A DNA stretch of 64,000 nucleotides from Pseudomonadota bacterium (GTDB lineage: Bacteria > Pseudomonadota > Alphaproteobacteria > SHVP01): the NCBI GenBank assembly GCA_027622715.1, contig JAQBYN010000007.1, forward strand, positions 1 to 64,000. Reading direction: 5' to 3'. Each line of letters opens with the position of its first letter. Positions within the stretch are counted from its first letter, which is position 1. Both the position numbers and the translations under genes were made by a program. The notes below the pieces were generated by a model, which was not told where the DNA came from, did no database searches, and saw only the letters and a list, made by a program, of their open reading frames with translations. Shown piece by piece: positions 51,590-60,026 of the stretch.

Positions 51590-52366
51590 ATGAACGACGC
51601 CGACACGCTGCTATGGCGAGTCGAGGCGGCGTGCCGCCGGGGCTGGCCGACCCCGCACGAAACGGTTTGGCAAGGCTGGCTATTCCGCCACGGTGACGGC
51701 GAACGCCGGCGTGTGAACTCGGTCAACCCTTTGAACACGGCACGCGCCGAAGCCAACGCGACCATCGCCGCGGCAGAAGCCTTCTATCGACAACGCGGCG
51801 CCGACACCCTGTTCTGCGTCCCCTCAATGGCAAACGACCTCGATGCCTCGCTGGCGGCGCGCGGCTATGTTGCCATTGCAAGGACCACAACGCTGACCGC
51901 ACCGCTCGGCGCGGCAAACGCCGGTCACATTGACGGTGACGTGGAACTGGCGGGGACAGCGACCGACGACTGGGCGGCGGCCCACCGTGTCTTGGCCGGG
52001 ACATCGGCCGACGATCTTCCCGCTTTTCGCGAGACACTTGGCGCGATTGCCGATCCAGTGGCCTACGCCGCTCTTCGATCCGAGGGCCGCATCGCGGCAC
52101 AAGCTTACGGCGTGATTCATGATGGTTTATTAGTTATCGAGGCAGTCGCGACCGCGCCGGGTCATCGTCGCGGCGGTCTGGCGCACCGGGTCGTTGGGAC
52201 GCTGCTCGCTTGGGCGCGCGACCAGGGTGCGCGGGCAGCCTGTCTACAGGTACTAAGCGACAATCTTCCCGCGCAGGCGTTGTACCGGCGGCTGGGCTTC
52301 GATCGCGAACTCTACAACTACCATTACCGCGCCCCACCCGGGTCGCGCTGGGGTGTCGGCACGTAA
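51590..52366 (+). CDS. GNAT-family N-acetyltransferase
   Basis: 258 aa with a C-terminal GNAT domain. The acetyl-CoA pyrophosphate loop APGHRRGGLAHRVVGTLLAW corresponds to the family V-x-P-x-x-R-x-x-G-x-G/A motif, and the following YRRLGF is the usual motif B. The N-terminal half is a degenerate GNAT-like domain, an arrangement seen in double GNAT proteins. The acceptor is unknown. It begins with ATG at 51590; the upstream TTG is less likely. Confidence 0.85.
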   Translation: MNDADTLLWRVEAACRRGWPTPHETVWQGWLFRHGDGERRRVNSVNPLNTARAEANATIAAAEAFYRQRGADTLFCVPSMANDLDASLAARGYVAIARTTTLTAPLGAANAGHIDGDVELAGTATDDWAAAHRVLAGTSADDLPAFRETLGAIADPVAYAALRSEGRIAAQAYGVIHDGLLVIEAVATAPGHRRGGLAHRVVGTLLAWARDQGARAACLQVLSDNLPAQALYRRLGFDRELYNYHYRAPPGSRWGVGT

Positions 52367-52416
52367 ATTAGCGGTCGCGCTGAGCGTTGATGCCTGGCAA
52401 TGAACTTGGAAAGCTC

Positions 52417-52447
52417 TTGACGTTCCAGTGGGGGTAGGTCGCAGACT
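52417..52447 (+). promoter_or_regulatory. MerR/CueR-type metal operator-promoter before the HMA gene
   Basis: TTGACG (52417-52422) and CAGACT (52442-52447) are spaced by 19 bp, the elongated spacing of MerR-activated metal promoters. Between them an imperfect dyad runs ACGTTCC-AGTGGGG-GTAGGT. The same sequence pattern recurs at 53517-53544. The regulator is not encoded in the window. Confidence 0.6.
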
Positions 52448-52476
52448 TCAAACGTTGACTACCCATGGAGGGATTC

Positions 52477-52680
52477 GTGACCAAAACCTATCTCATTGGC
52501 GGAATGAGTTGCAGCGGATGCGTCAAATCCGTCACCAACGCAATCAAGGCTCATTATCCGGACGCACAAGTGCAGGTCGAACTTGAGGCGGGAACCGTCG
52601 AAGTCGTCGGGGATATTGAGGACGGCCGGGTATCCAGCTTGATTGAAGATGCGGGATTCGATTTTCGCGGCCAGGCATGA
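52477..52680 (+). CDS. heavy-metal-associated (HMA) domain protein, CopZ-like
   Basis: 67-71 aa. The metal-binding loop GMSCSGC carries the paired Cys of copper chaperones, followed by the standard ferredoxin-like fold ending GFDFRG. It would bind Cu(I) or a similar soft metal in the cytoplasm and pass it to an exporter. GTG at 52477 has GGAGGG upstream; the ATG at 52465 lies within that ribosome-binding region. Directly downstream of a metal-type MerR operator, so probably copper-induced. There is no copper ATPase nearby. Confidence 0.9.
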   Translation: MTKTYLIGGMSCSGCVKSVTNAIKAHYPDAQVQVELEAGTVEVVGDIEDGRVSSLIEDAGFDFRGQA

Positions 52681-52754
52681 ATTGACCGACCGCGACGCGA
52701 ACGTTGGTTGGGTACTCTAGATATCTAACCAGCCACGGCGTTCGCAAGCACCCA

Positions 52755-53480
52755 TCACTCGGCGGCGGCGGCCCGCGGTGGTACGGCTACGCCGCCCCCA
52801 GCGACCCGCAGTGCGATCATCGTCTTTTTGAACTCGTCCCTCGAATGTACCGGCTTGTCGAAGGCGATGCGCTGCGTGTAGGCCTCGCGCGCGACATCGA
52901 TACCTTCCGGATCAGCGCCGGTCATTACCCAGTCGTCCGCCCCTACCCCCCGATGTGACAGAATCGCGTGGATCGTGTCGGGATGGCCACCATTGACGTG
53001 TTCGACAATGCCGGCTTCGGCTTCCTCAAGATCGCCATCATTCGATCGAGCCAGCAGATAGGCCCCGTTGTCGATCCAACGCACCGTGCCATTGTCGGAC
53101 TCGACGTAAACGGCAGCGGGATCAAGTCGGTAGACCGCAACGCTGGCGTCGGTTGCCTCGGCTTCGGTATGACGTCGGAAGAACCGCTCAACTTCGTATT
53201 TGTTTGCACGTGCAAGCACGCCCTGAACGCCGACGGACACCGCGGCCACGGTGTTCGTGGCTAAGACTGTCACGTGTCGACCATCGCCATCCATGGCGGT
53301 CTGCAATAGCGGTGCGCCGTCATGACAACATGCGGCGCGCACCCTAGTCGCGAGCAGAGCTTTCTGCGGATCGGCCTGGATCAAAAGGGCCCCAGCGGCA
53401 CCCCGCACGGTCATGCGCGCCAGGCGCGCCAGCTGCCCCGCCTCTAGTTTCACCGCGGTCGGGTTGGCGAGCATATGCAT
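52755..53480 (-). CDS. HugZ-like PNPOx-fold protein with DUF2470 domain
   Basis: 241 aa. The N-terminal half has the split-barrel fold of pyridoxamine-phosphate-oxidase-like heme-binding proteins, and the C-terminal IVEHVNGGHPDTIHAILSHR, then GADPEGIDVAREAYTQRI, matches DUF2470. HugZ proteins bind heme and some degrade it. The first part lacks the customary HxRNL segment, so enzymatic activity is doubtful. It is divergent from the metal operator at 53517 and convergent with the HMA gene. Confidence 0.75.
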   Translation of the reverse strand: MHMLANPTAVKLEAGQLARLARMTVRGAAGALLIQADPQKALLATRVRAACCHDGAPLLQTAMDGDGRHVTVLATNTVAAVSVGVQGVLARANKYEVERFFRRHTEAEATDASVAVYRLDPAAVYVESDNGTVRWIDNGAYLLARSNDGDLEEAEAGIVEHVNGGHPDTIHAILSHRGVGADDWVMTGADPEGIDVAREAYTQRIAFDKPVHSRDEFKKTMIALRVAGGGVAVPPRAAAAE

Positions 53481-53516
53481 GGCAAGGCCTCTAAGAGCAA
53501 TTTCGTCACTCTAACC

Positions 53517-53548
53517 GTTGACCTTCCTGTGGGGGAAGGTCAACAATA
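53517..53548. promoter_or_regulatory. MerR/CueR-type operator, perfect 11-bp dyad
   Basis: GTTGACCTTCC (53517-53527) and GGAAGGTCAAC (53534-53544) are exact reverse complements around a 6-bp centre. On the plus strand TTGACC (53518-53523) and ACAATA (53543-53548) are 19 bp apart, as in copper-responsive CueR promoters. It would drive the substrate-binding protein gene starting at 53591; reading toward the HugZ-like gene is less favourable. The centre GTGGGG is shared with the 52417 site. Confidence 0.82.
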
Positions 53549-53590
53549 GATTTCGAAAAAGCGAACAACAAACCATACGGGGAGGCCGCG

Positions 53591-55123
53591 ATGATTGTTA
53601 ATCGAGCGTTGGTCGGCGTTTTCGCATTTAGTTCTCTAGTCTTCAGCGCCCCGGCGGCACTCGCCGATGGCGATACGCTCAGAATCGCGCACTACGATCT
53701 GCCCGCCCAGCTCGGCATGCCGTACGGCACGTTCGGATCGAACGGCGCATTGCCGCTTCACGCGGTATACGACGCCATGGTGTACGTCGACAATCAAGGG
53801 GCGCCGCACCCCGGTCTGGCGCTTTCATGGGAAGCCCAAGGAATCGACACCTGGGTGCTCAAACTTCGCGACGGCGTGACGTTCCATAATGGCAAGAGCT
53901 TCGATGCGACGGTCGTCGCCGCCAACATCGCGGCGCTTACTAAAGACGATGTGATCAGAACTCAGCAGGTAACACGGCAGCTCGCGGGCATCGTCGGCGC
54001 GCGGGTCGTTGATCGCCTCACCGTCGAAATCAAGACGGCGTTTCCCGATCCCATTTTGCCGCTGCGCATCGCGATCATGCGCCCGCACGAACCGGCCGCG
54101 TGGCGCGATATGGGAGCCGAAGGTTATGGCACCCACCCAATCGGCACTGGCGCGTACAAGATCGAAAAGTGGACCAAGGAATCGGTCACCGGTGTCGCCT
54201 TTAGCGAAGGGTGGCGGAAGACCAAGATTCCCAGGCTCGAAATCCTTGCGCTGCCGGAAACAGCGGCCCGGGTGCAGGCATTGAACTCCGGCCAGGTGGA
54301 CATCGCTTGGTCGCTGCAGCCCGATTCAATCGCGCCGGTAGAGGGCGCGGGCAACAAGATCGTCAGTTCGCCCAGCAACAACACGTTGAACCTTATGTTG
54401 CTGCACGCCAAGGACGGCAGTCCGGTTACCGATGTCCGGGTGCGCCGCGCCCTCAATTACGCGTTCAACAAAGAATCGTTCATCAAGAACGTGCTGCTGG
54501 GACGGACCGTCGCCGCGAGCCAGCCATCATCGCCGGGAATGACCGGTCATTTTGCCGACATAGCGCCCTATCCCTACGACCCAGACAAGGCCAAGCAGCT
54601 TCTCGCCGAAGCGGGTTATCCCGACGGCTTCAATATGGCGGCCGAAATCGTCGTCGCGGTCGGGGAGTTCAAAGACACGATGGAGGCTATGGCCAACGAC
54701 TTTAAGAAAGTTGGCGTCAATCTGGAGTTGCGCGTTGTTACGATTCCGGACTTTGTGAAGCGAGTCATTGGTATTGTGCCGTGGCAAGGCGACGCCTTCA
54801 GCATGATGTACGAAGGGTATCCGTCATCCGACATGGCGCGCGTGATGAACACACACTCATGCCTTGTCATGAACCCGCGCCGCAAGGCGCCCGCCCATAC
54901 GTGCTTCAATGAGATCATGCCGGCGATCAAGTCGATGAACACGACCTTCGACATGGTCGAACGCAACAGGTTTGCCCGTCAGATCGCGGCGTTCTATCAC
55001 GACCAAGCCACAGCTGTGTTCAGCCATGTCCGCGTCGATATCGATGGCCTCTCGCCCAAAGTGCAGAACTATAGTCTCGTCAACCGGGTGATCCCGTTCC
55101 ACGCGCTGACGTTCGCGCAGTAG
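53591..55123 (+). CDS. family 5 ABC substrate-binding protein under a metal-type operator
   Basis: 510 aa with signal peptide (ending AALA) and SBP_bac_5 layout (GLALSWEAQGIDTWVLKLRD, ALNYAFNKESFIKNVLLG, DPDKAKQLLAEAGYPDG). More distant from the two paralogues at 42.7-46.1 kb. Its promoter has a CueR-like operator, so its cargo may be a metal chelate or metallophore, as for NikA-type proteins. No permease genes follow. It is 11 bp upstream of an NAD(P)-binding protein gene. Confidence 0.88.
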   Translation: MIVNRALVGVFAFSSLVFSAPAALADGDTLRIAHYDLPAQLGMPYGTFGSNGALPLHAVYDAMVYVDNQGAPHPGLALSWEAQGIDTWVLKLRDGVTFHNGKSFDATVVAANIAALTKDDVIRTQQVTRQLAGIVGARVVDRLTVEIKTAFPDPILPLRIAIMRPHEPAAWRDMGAEGYGTHPIGTGAYKIEKWTKESVTGVAFSEGWRKTKIPRLEILALPETAARVQALNSGQVDIAWSLQPDSIAPVEGAGNKIVSSPSNNTLNLMLLHAKDGSPVTDVRVRRALNYAFNKESFIKNVLLGRTVAASQPSSPGMTGHFADIAPYPYDPDKAKQLLAEAGYPDGFNMAAEIVVAVGEFKDTMEAMANDFKKVGVNLELRVVTIPDFVKRVIGIVPWQGDAFSMMYEGYPSSDMARVMNTHSCLVMNPRRKAPAHTCFNEIMPAIKSMNTTFDMVERNRFARQIAAFYHDQATAVFSHVRVDIDGLSPKVQNYSLVNRVIPFHALTFAQ

Positions 55124-55134
55124 AGGGATCGAGT

Positions 55135-55806
55135 ATGGTTGCGGCTTTGCCGGTGCTGGTCGCCGGCGCCGGGAGCGGCGTCGGTCTGGAAGTTGTGAAG
55201 ATTCTTTGCGCGTCTGCGGTTCCCGTATGCGCACTCATTCGCAACAAGGCGTACGAGGCGGGGCTTCAGGCGCTCGGCGCCGAGGTACTCTACTGCGACG
55301 TGTCGGACAGCACTGCGACCAGTGCGGCGCTCAAGGGATCCGGGGCGGGCGCCATCGTTTGTACAATAGGCAGCAAACCGGGAGAGACGCGCCGGATTGA
55401 CTTCGTCGGTGTGCAAAATCTGGTCGATGGCGCAAAGCAAACAGGCATCAAACGGTTTATCCTTGTGACGTCGTTCGGTTGTGGCGAGACCCGAAAGGCG
55501 GTGCCGCCGCCGCTTCTAGAGAAAATCGGTGCGGCGCTGGCGGAAAAGGACAAGGCCGAGGCGCTCCTACGCGCCAGCGGTCTGGAGTACACGATCTTGC
55601 GTCCGGGTGGACTGAACACCGATTCCCCAACCGGGCGGGGCGTTTTTACCGAATCGTCGGATGTGCTCGGTGGTATTTCGCGAGCCGATGTCGCCGATGC
55701 CATCGTTCGGTGCCTTGGCGCTCCTGCGTCCCAGAACCGAACGTTGGGCCTGTTTGATCGGGAGCTAGTTCGTGCCGGGACATTGAGTGCAGTTACGATT
55801 GAGTAG
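55135..55806 (+). CDS. NAD(P)-binding atypical SDR (NmrA/BVR-B-like)
   Basis: 223 aa. The nucleotide loop reads VAGAGSGVGLEVV, followed by the Arg of IRNKAYE, an NADP-type pattern. The typical SDR Tyr-Lys pair is absent. The family includes biliverdin reductase B/flavin reductase, NAD-dependent epimerase-like proteins and ubiquinone-associated subunits. It follows the SBP gene by 11 bp and ends in a 14-bp overlap with the convergent Crp/Fnr gene. A role in flavin or tetrapyrrole reduction near the HugZ-like gene is an inference. Confidence 0.8.
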   Translation: MVAALPVLVAGAGSGVGLEVVKILCASAVPVCALIRNKAYEAGLQALGAEVLYCDVSDSTATSAALKGSGAGAIVCTIGSKPGETRRIDFVGVQNLVDGAKQTGIKRFILVTSFGCGETRKAVPPPLLEKIGAALAEKDKAEALLRASGLEYTILRPGGLNTDSPTGRGVFTESSDVLGGISRADVADAIVRCLGAPASQNRTLGLFDRELVRAGTLSAVTIE

Positions 55807-56356
55807 GGCGACTTACACCTGCCCGCTTCGCCAACTCCCGGTAGAGCGCTTCGGGACTGACCCCAAGTTGATGTGCGAGTTGTTTCCATTCGCCCTTAGG
55901 CGGCATTTCCCCGTACCACTCGGACCAAGCACTCAGGCGGGCGGCGACGGTTCTGAGCGACAGGACTTCGCAGTGGAATCGTAGACCCTGTATTTCCCGA
56001 GCCAGGTAACGCGCCCACATTTCGCCGAAATCCGGGTCGTTCCGCAACCGCTCTCGAAAGCTGTCGCGGGGAATGACGGCGAGCGATGCACCGGTATCGC
56101 TCCGCCCATCGCAATGGTACGCGTCGGAGAATAGCGACGCTTCGGCCACGACTTCGCCGACGCCGGCACGCTGCAAAACGATGGGCACACCGTCCGCAGA
56201 ATGTCTGATCAAATCAACCCGCCCCTGCAAGGGGACGAATAAGTTGCCAACCTTATCGCCACGGCGAAATAGGTACTGACCGGCCGGAACGGCGCGGGAC
56301 CGCGCCGCCATCCCACACAGAGTTTCGATCAATGAGGCCGACATGATTTGTATCAT
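55793..56356 (-). CDS. Crp/Fnr-family transcriptional regulator
   Basis: About 187 aa, shorter than usual Crp (about 210). The N-terminal cyclic-nucleotide-binding-fold barrel contains GQYLFRRGDKVGNLFVPLQGRV and GEVVAEASLFSDAYHCDG. The C-terminal HTH (WKQLAHQLGVSPEALYRELA) is intact, and there is no FNR-type N-terminal Cys cluster. It may respond to nitric oxide, redox or heme rather than cAMP. The start is uncertain among ATG 56356, ATG 56344 and an upstream TTG. The two ATG codons lie within the palindrome, so a product starting there would have its operator over the start. Confidence 0.85.
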   Translation of the reverse strand: MIQIMSASLIETLCGMAARSRAVPAGQYLFRRGDKVGNLFVPLQGRVDLIRHSADGVPIVLQRAGVGEVVAEASLFSDAYHCDGRSDTGASLAVIPRDSFRERLRNDPDFGEMWARYLAREIQGLRFHCEVLSLRTVAARLSAWSEWYGEMPPKGEWKQLAHQLGVSPEALYRELAKRAGVSRPTQS

Positions 56357-56360
56357 GTCG
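56339..56360. promoter_or_regulatory. FNR-box-like palindrome at the crp/fnr-type gene start
   Basis: CGACATGAT-TTGT-ATCATGTCG has perfect 9-bp arms and a 4-nt centre. Its core TGAT-N4-ATCA is the half-site pattern of FNR/DNR-type regulators. It overlaps the probable start codons of the regulator gene and is centred about 64 bp before the start of the divergent His-rich gene, a place suited to activate that gene and repress its own. Confidence 0.7.
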
Positions 56361-56413
56361 CCTGAAACACCAATCAAGCAAACTCGTGCTCCGAACTGAC
56401 CCGGAGGATTCGA

Positions 56414-56983
56414 ATGTACCGACTAGTGTTTGCCTTGATCTTGGCGATGCCATCCATCGCTCTGGCTCAGGTAGCCGCCCATGAACACCGGCCGGGCATG
56501 AACCATGCTGGGCCTGCCAACGCGACCGGTTCACTCGCACCGACGGAACCCGGTCAGGCAACGTTCGCCGCAATCCAGGAAATTGTTTCGCTGCTAGAGG
56601 CCGACCCCAACACCGATTGGTCCACCGTGAACATCGACGCCCTGCGCCGCCATCTCGTCGACATGGACAACGTGACGCTGAGGGCCGAGGTCGAAACCAC
56701 TCGAGTAGACAGCGGATTCCGCTACGTCGTGACGGGCGCCGGCGCGGTTCGCGACTCGATCGCCCGCATGGTGAAGGGGCATGCCACGACGGCCAACGGC
56801 GCAAACGGTATGACGATGGTCGCCGAGGACCATCCGGGCGGCGCCGTCATGATCGTCACTGCGCCGCGTCCCGAAGATCGGATCAAACTCGCGGGTCTCG
56901 GCTTTTTTGGATTAATGACCCTGGGCGCGCACCACCAGGCCCATCACTTGATGATCGCCTCGGGTCAGGGCATGCACCACTAG
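56414..56983 (+). CDS. His-rich periplasmic protein of unknown function
   Basis: 189 aa with a signal peptide (ending IALAQ). A mature N-terminus rich in His and Met (AAHEHRPGMNHAGP) and a His-rich tail (GAHHQAHHLMIASGQGMHH) flank a middle of about 100 residues without recognised motif (RDSIARMVKGHATTANG). Metal binding, probably copper, is suggested by the residues and by the neighbouring metal operators. It is divergent from the Crp/Fnr gene and ends with a 4-nt overlap with the convergent methyltransferase-family gene. Confidence 0.7.
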   Translation: MYRLVFALILAMPSIALAQVAAHEHRPGMNHAGPANATGSLAPTEPGQATFAAIQEIVSLLEADPNTDWSTVNIDALRRHLVDMDNVTLRAEVETTRVDSGFRYVVTGAGAVRDSIARMVKGHATTANGANGMTMVAEDHPGGAVMIVTAPRPEDRIKLAGLGFFGLMTLGAHHQAHHLMIASGQGMHH

Positions 56984-57450
56984 ATCCAGCGTCTGACCCG
57001 TGCCTTGTACTGGCGGTATGGGTCGCCAAACCGCGCTGCCAAGTGACGCTCCTCGGCGGCGATGACGACGCGATCGAGGTATACAGTCGCCAAGGCAATC
57101 GTCGCCAACATCCAAACGCTGTCCATGATCACCGCGACACCGAGACATAGCCCGATCAACGCGAGATAGCCCGGGTTACGCGAAAAGCGGAATACCCCGT
57201 GGGTGATCAACGTCGTGGCTGCGCGCCGGGTATCGAACGGGGTTTTCGCCCGTTTGAAGCCGCGCAACACCCACGGCATCACCGCGATGCTCGCTACAAC
57301 GAGGATTGGGCCGAGGGTGATCCGCATGCGCCCTGGAATCAGGTCGATCGGTAGGACCGAGTCCAATGCCGCGCCGGCAAAAATGGCGGCAAGAAAAATA
57401 ACCGGCGGAATGACTCGAATGCCAGGGGTTTCATTCGATGACGACTGCAT
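56980..57450 (-). CDS. isoprenylcysteine carboxyl methyltransferase (ICMT) family membrane protein
   Basis: 156 aa with about four transmembrane segments and the family signature GVFRFSRNPGYLALIGLCLG, then EERHLAARFGDPYRQYKARV. Bacterial members of this family are methyltransferase-like proteins of unknown substrate and are often near metal resistance genes. ATG at 57450 is chosen because upstream in-frame sequence is Arg-rich and unlike the family. Confidence 0.85.
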   Translation of the reverse strand: MQSSSNETPGIRVIPPVIFLAAIFAGAALDSVLPIDLIPGRMRITLGPILVVASIAVMPWVLRGFKRAKTPFDTRRAATTLITHGVFRFSRNPGYLALIGLCLGVAVIMDSVWMLATIALATVYLDRVVIAAEERHLAARFGDPYRQYKARVRRWI

Positions 57451-57497
57451 GCGGTTGGTTGGTCTTGCCAAAAGTTGGAGCGGCTCGCTCGCGAAAA

Positions 57498-58193
57498 CTA
57501 ACCCGTCACCGGATCGCGTTGGAGCCCGGCGAGGACGTAGCCGGTGTTGTAGACCGGGTAGTGCATCTTCAGCATCACCCGATCGGCATCGTTGGTGCAC
57601 CACATTTCAAGCCACAACGATCCGTCCATCTCAACATAGCGCACGTGCTCGGCTTCGAACGTGCCGGCCGGCACCTCGATGGTTTCAACGCCGATGTACT
57701 CGGCGGTCATCGGCCATAGGCCCAGCATCGGGCCTGAGGCGCCGTTGGCGAGCGGCGAGCAACACGGGATCGGGTCGATCAACTGGCGCCCCAGGCTTGG
57801 GTCTTTCTTGATATTCGCGCAGTGCCAAACATCGGTGGCCACAGCATGGGTGATAAACGACTGCGCCGGACCCGACAGATCGAACGACTGCGAAATCCGC
57901 CCTTCGTTGGTCGTAAACCCCTCGCATTCCGCGCGGTCGCCATCGAACCGGAACCAGGTCGAGCCGATTACTTTGTCGTATTGGCGAACCCGAATGAAAC
58001 AATCGACCGGCCGGAACGCGGCATCGACGGTATAGACAACGTCGCGCACGATTTCGGTGTCAAAAATTTCCGAGCGCGCGCGAATCGTCCGTTGACCGTC
58101 CTCGTGCACTGTCACCGTGCAAGGTTCCTGGCCGCGCTTCGCGCCGTCGGCGGTGAGATAATCAATGTCGTAGCGCAGTTCGCGGTGCTTCAT
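57498..58193 (-). CDS. hypothetical protein, DUF3108-like beta-rich
   Basis: 231 aa without signal peptide or membrane span. Predicted mostly beta: RELRYDIDYLTADGAKRG, then long strands, and VPAGTFEAEHVRYVEMDGSLWLEMWCTNDADRVMLKMHYP near the end (separate strands). This resembles the DUF3108/LolA-like fold. A conserved CC pair (IPCCSPLANG) is present. It lies 14 bp after the class II aldolase-family gene and may act in the same pathway. The function is unknown. Confidence 0.6.
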   Translation of the reverse strand: MKHRELRYDIDYLTADGAKRGQEPCTVTVHEDGQRTIRARSEIFDTEIVRDVVYTVDAAFRPVDCFIRVRQYDKVIGSTWFRFDGDRAECEGFTTNEGRISQSFDLSGPAQSFITHAVATDVWHCANIKKDPSLGRQLIDPIPCCSPLANGASGPMLGLWPMTAEYIGVETIEVPAGTFEAEHVRYVEMDGSLWLEMWCTNDADRVMLKMHYPVYNTGYVLAGLQRDPVTG

Positions 58194-58207
58194 CGGCGGC
58201 TCCTTAA

Positions 58208-58990
58208 TCAGACGGCGTAGATCATGCCCTGACGATCAAGCAAGCGCTTCATCGCCGGCCATTCGGTCTCACCGCGCGGGCGGCCGATGTTTTCGAATTG
58301 CTGCGCGGTCCGTTCGCACATCTCAGGTGACGGCAGGTGCAGCTCGCGGCCGGTCGCCTGCATCATCAGTTGAGCCTCGCACGCCTTCTCCAAATCATCC
58401 ATCACGCAAAACGCCTCGCCGACCGACCTGCCGCCGACGACCACGCCATGATTGCGCAGGAACATGGTGCGATGGTTGCCCAAGTTGCGCGCCATGCGCG
58501 CACATTCCTCGTTGTCTTGGGTCGGGAACCCCTCGTAGTCGTGATAGGCGATGCGGTCATAGAACTGCAGCGCGTGCTGGCTAACCGGCAACAGACCTTC
58601 CTTGAGACCAGCCACGGCAATACCCGCGAGCGAATGGTGGTGGATCACGCACATAATATCCGAGCGCACGTTGAGCACCGCCGAATGAATCACGTAGCCA
58701 GCCGGGTTCACATCGTAGGGATGATCGGGGTCTGTCTTGTTGCCGTCGCGATCAATGCGCACGAGGCTCGACGCCGTCACTTCGTCGAACAGCAGCCCGA
58801 CCGGGTTCAATAGGAAATCGCCACCGCTATCGGGCACCCGCGCCGAGATGTGGGTATTGATGCGATCGACGATGCCGAATTCATCGCACAGCCGGTAGCA
58901 GGCCGCGAGATCGCAGCGAACCTGCCACTCTGCATCGCTGACCTTTCCTCTGAGGTCAACATCGTGAACGTCGAAATCGGCATCTGTCAT
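58208..58990 (-). CDS. class II aldolase/adducin-family protein
   Basis: 260 aa with the fuculose-1-phosphate aldolase fold. Zn ligands are seen in VIHHHSLAGIAV and FLRNHGVVVGG, and the N-terminal INTHISARVP motif binds phosphate. Many members in such contexts are aldolases or decarboxylases of sugar-acid or hydroxyaromatic degradation. It is the first gene of a two-gene minus-strand unit with the DUF3108-like gene. Confidence 0.88.
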   Translation of the reverse strand: MTDADFDVHDVDLRGKVSDAEWQVRCDLAACYRLCDEFGIVDRINTHISARVPDSGGDFLLNPVGLLFDEVTASSLVRIDRDGNKTDPDHPYDVNPAGYVIHSAVLNVRSDIMCVIHHHSLAGIAVAGLKEGLLPVSQHALQFYDRIAYHDYEGFPTQDNEECARMARNLGNHRTMFLRNHGVVVGGRSVGEAFCVMDDLEKACEAQLMMQATGRELHLPSPEMCERTAQQFENIGRPRGETEWPAMKRLLDRQGMIYAV

Positions 58991-59117
58991 GGCGTTCTCC
59001 CCTCAGCCACGATAGGCCGCAGCCGACGGCGAACTCAAGGGGCGCGAACTAGCGCCGTTTGCCAGCCCGGTCACCCCTCACCTAAAGTGCGTTACGGCTT
59101 AAGCAGGGGGATTCTCC

Positions 59118-60026
59118 ATGGCAAACGACAAGGCAGTACTTGGCCCGATCGCGGGTGCGACAGTTCTGGCGCCGGACCTCGAAGCGGCCACGGCGCCGTA
59201 CATCGATTATCTGGGCTACCGCGTGTTGAATTCAGGCACGGTCTCGGCCGATCAGGCCGCCGTGTGGAACGCCGAAGCGCATGCGGGCGCAGCCTATAAG
59301 GTCCTGGGCCCCGAAAGCGGCGAGCGCCAATGGATCCGCTTTGTCGAGGCGCCACCCGTGTCGGGGTATAAGGCGATGACGACTTTCGGGTGGCATTCAA
59401 TGGAGATCGTCGTCGCCGATGTCGATTCCATTCCGGCCAAGCTTAAGGGGTCTCCCTTCAAGCACCTTGCCGGGCCAAAGAATCTCGGCTCGACATCCTC
59501 GATCAGGGCAATGCAAGTTTTGGGGCGCGCCGAAGAAGTGCTCTATCTCACCCAAATTCCCGATGACGGCAGCCTGCCGCATTTGCCGATCGCGAAATCG
59601 TTCATCGACCGCATCTTCATTATGCCATTGGGCACGCCCGACATGATGAAGTCGCGCGACTGGTATATGGAGACCTTTGCCCAGGTCGAGGCCGGCATCG
59701 TGGCGCCTGACATCGAGTTGCGCCTCGTGACTGACGCGATGGGTCTGCCGGAGGGCACCAAGATGGGGATCTGCACCGTCAAGTTGGGTGGCCAAACGTT
59801 GATCGAGATCGATGACTATCCCGCGTCGGCCAAAGCGCGACCCCGCAATACCGGCAGCCTGCCGCCCGGCATTGCGACCGTCTCGTTCGTCACCGATTCG
59901 CTCGACAAATTCGGCTTGCCGTTCCGCGCCCCACCCCGCGCGCTTGCCGGTGCGCCGTATGACGGCAAGCGCGTCGGCGTGACGACGGGATTGGCGGGAG
60001 AGCTCATCGAACTCGTCGAGGAATAA
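59118..60026 (+). CDS. double VOC/glyoxalase-domain protein, copy 1
   Basis: 302 aa with two vicinal-oxygen-chelate half-units (residues about 8-130 and 140-300). The strands LGPIAGATVLAPDLEAATAPY and HSMEIVVADVDSIPAKLKGSPF, then RDWYMETFAQVEAG are typical. Metal ligands are not clearly the usual His/Glu pairs, so it may bind a ligand without metal. It is next to a paralogue with no gap. ATG with AGGGGGA box upstream. Confidence 0.82.
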   Translation: MANDKAVLGPIAGATVLAPDLEAATAPYIDYLGYRVLNSGTVSADQAAVWNAEAHAGAAYKVLGPESGERQWIRFVEAPPVSGYKAMTTFGWHSMEIVVADVDSIPAKLKGSPFKHLAGPKNLGSTSSIRAMQVLGRAEEVLYLTQIPDDGSLPHLPIAKSFIDRIFIMPLGTPDMMKSRDWYMETFAQVEAGIVAPDIELRLVTDAMGLPEGTKMGICTVKLGGQTLIEIDDYPASAKARPRNTGSLPPGIATVSFVTDSLDKFGLPFRAPPRALAGAPYDGKRVGVTTGLAGELIELVEE

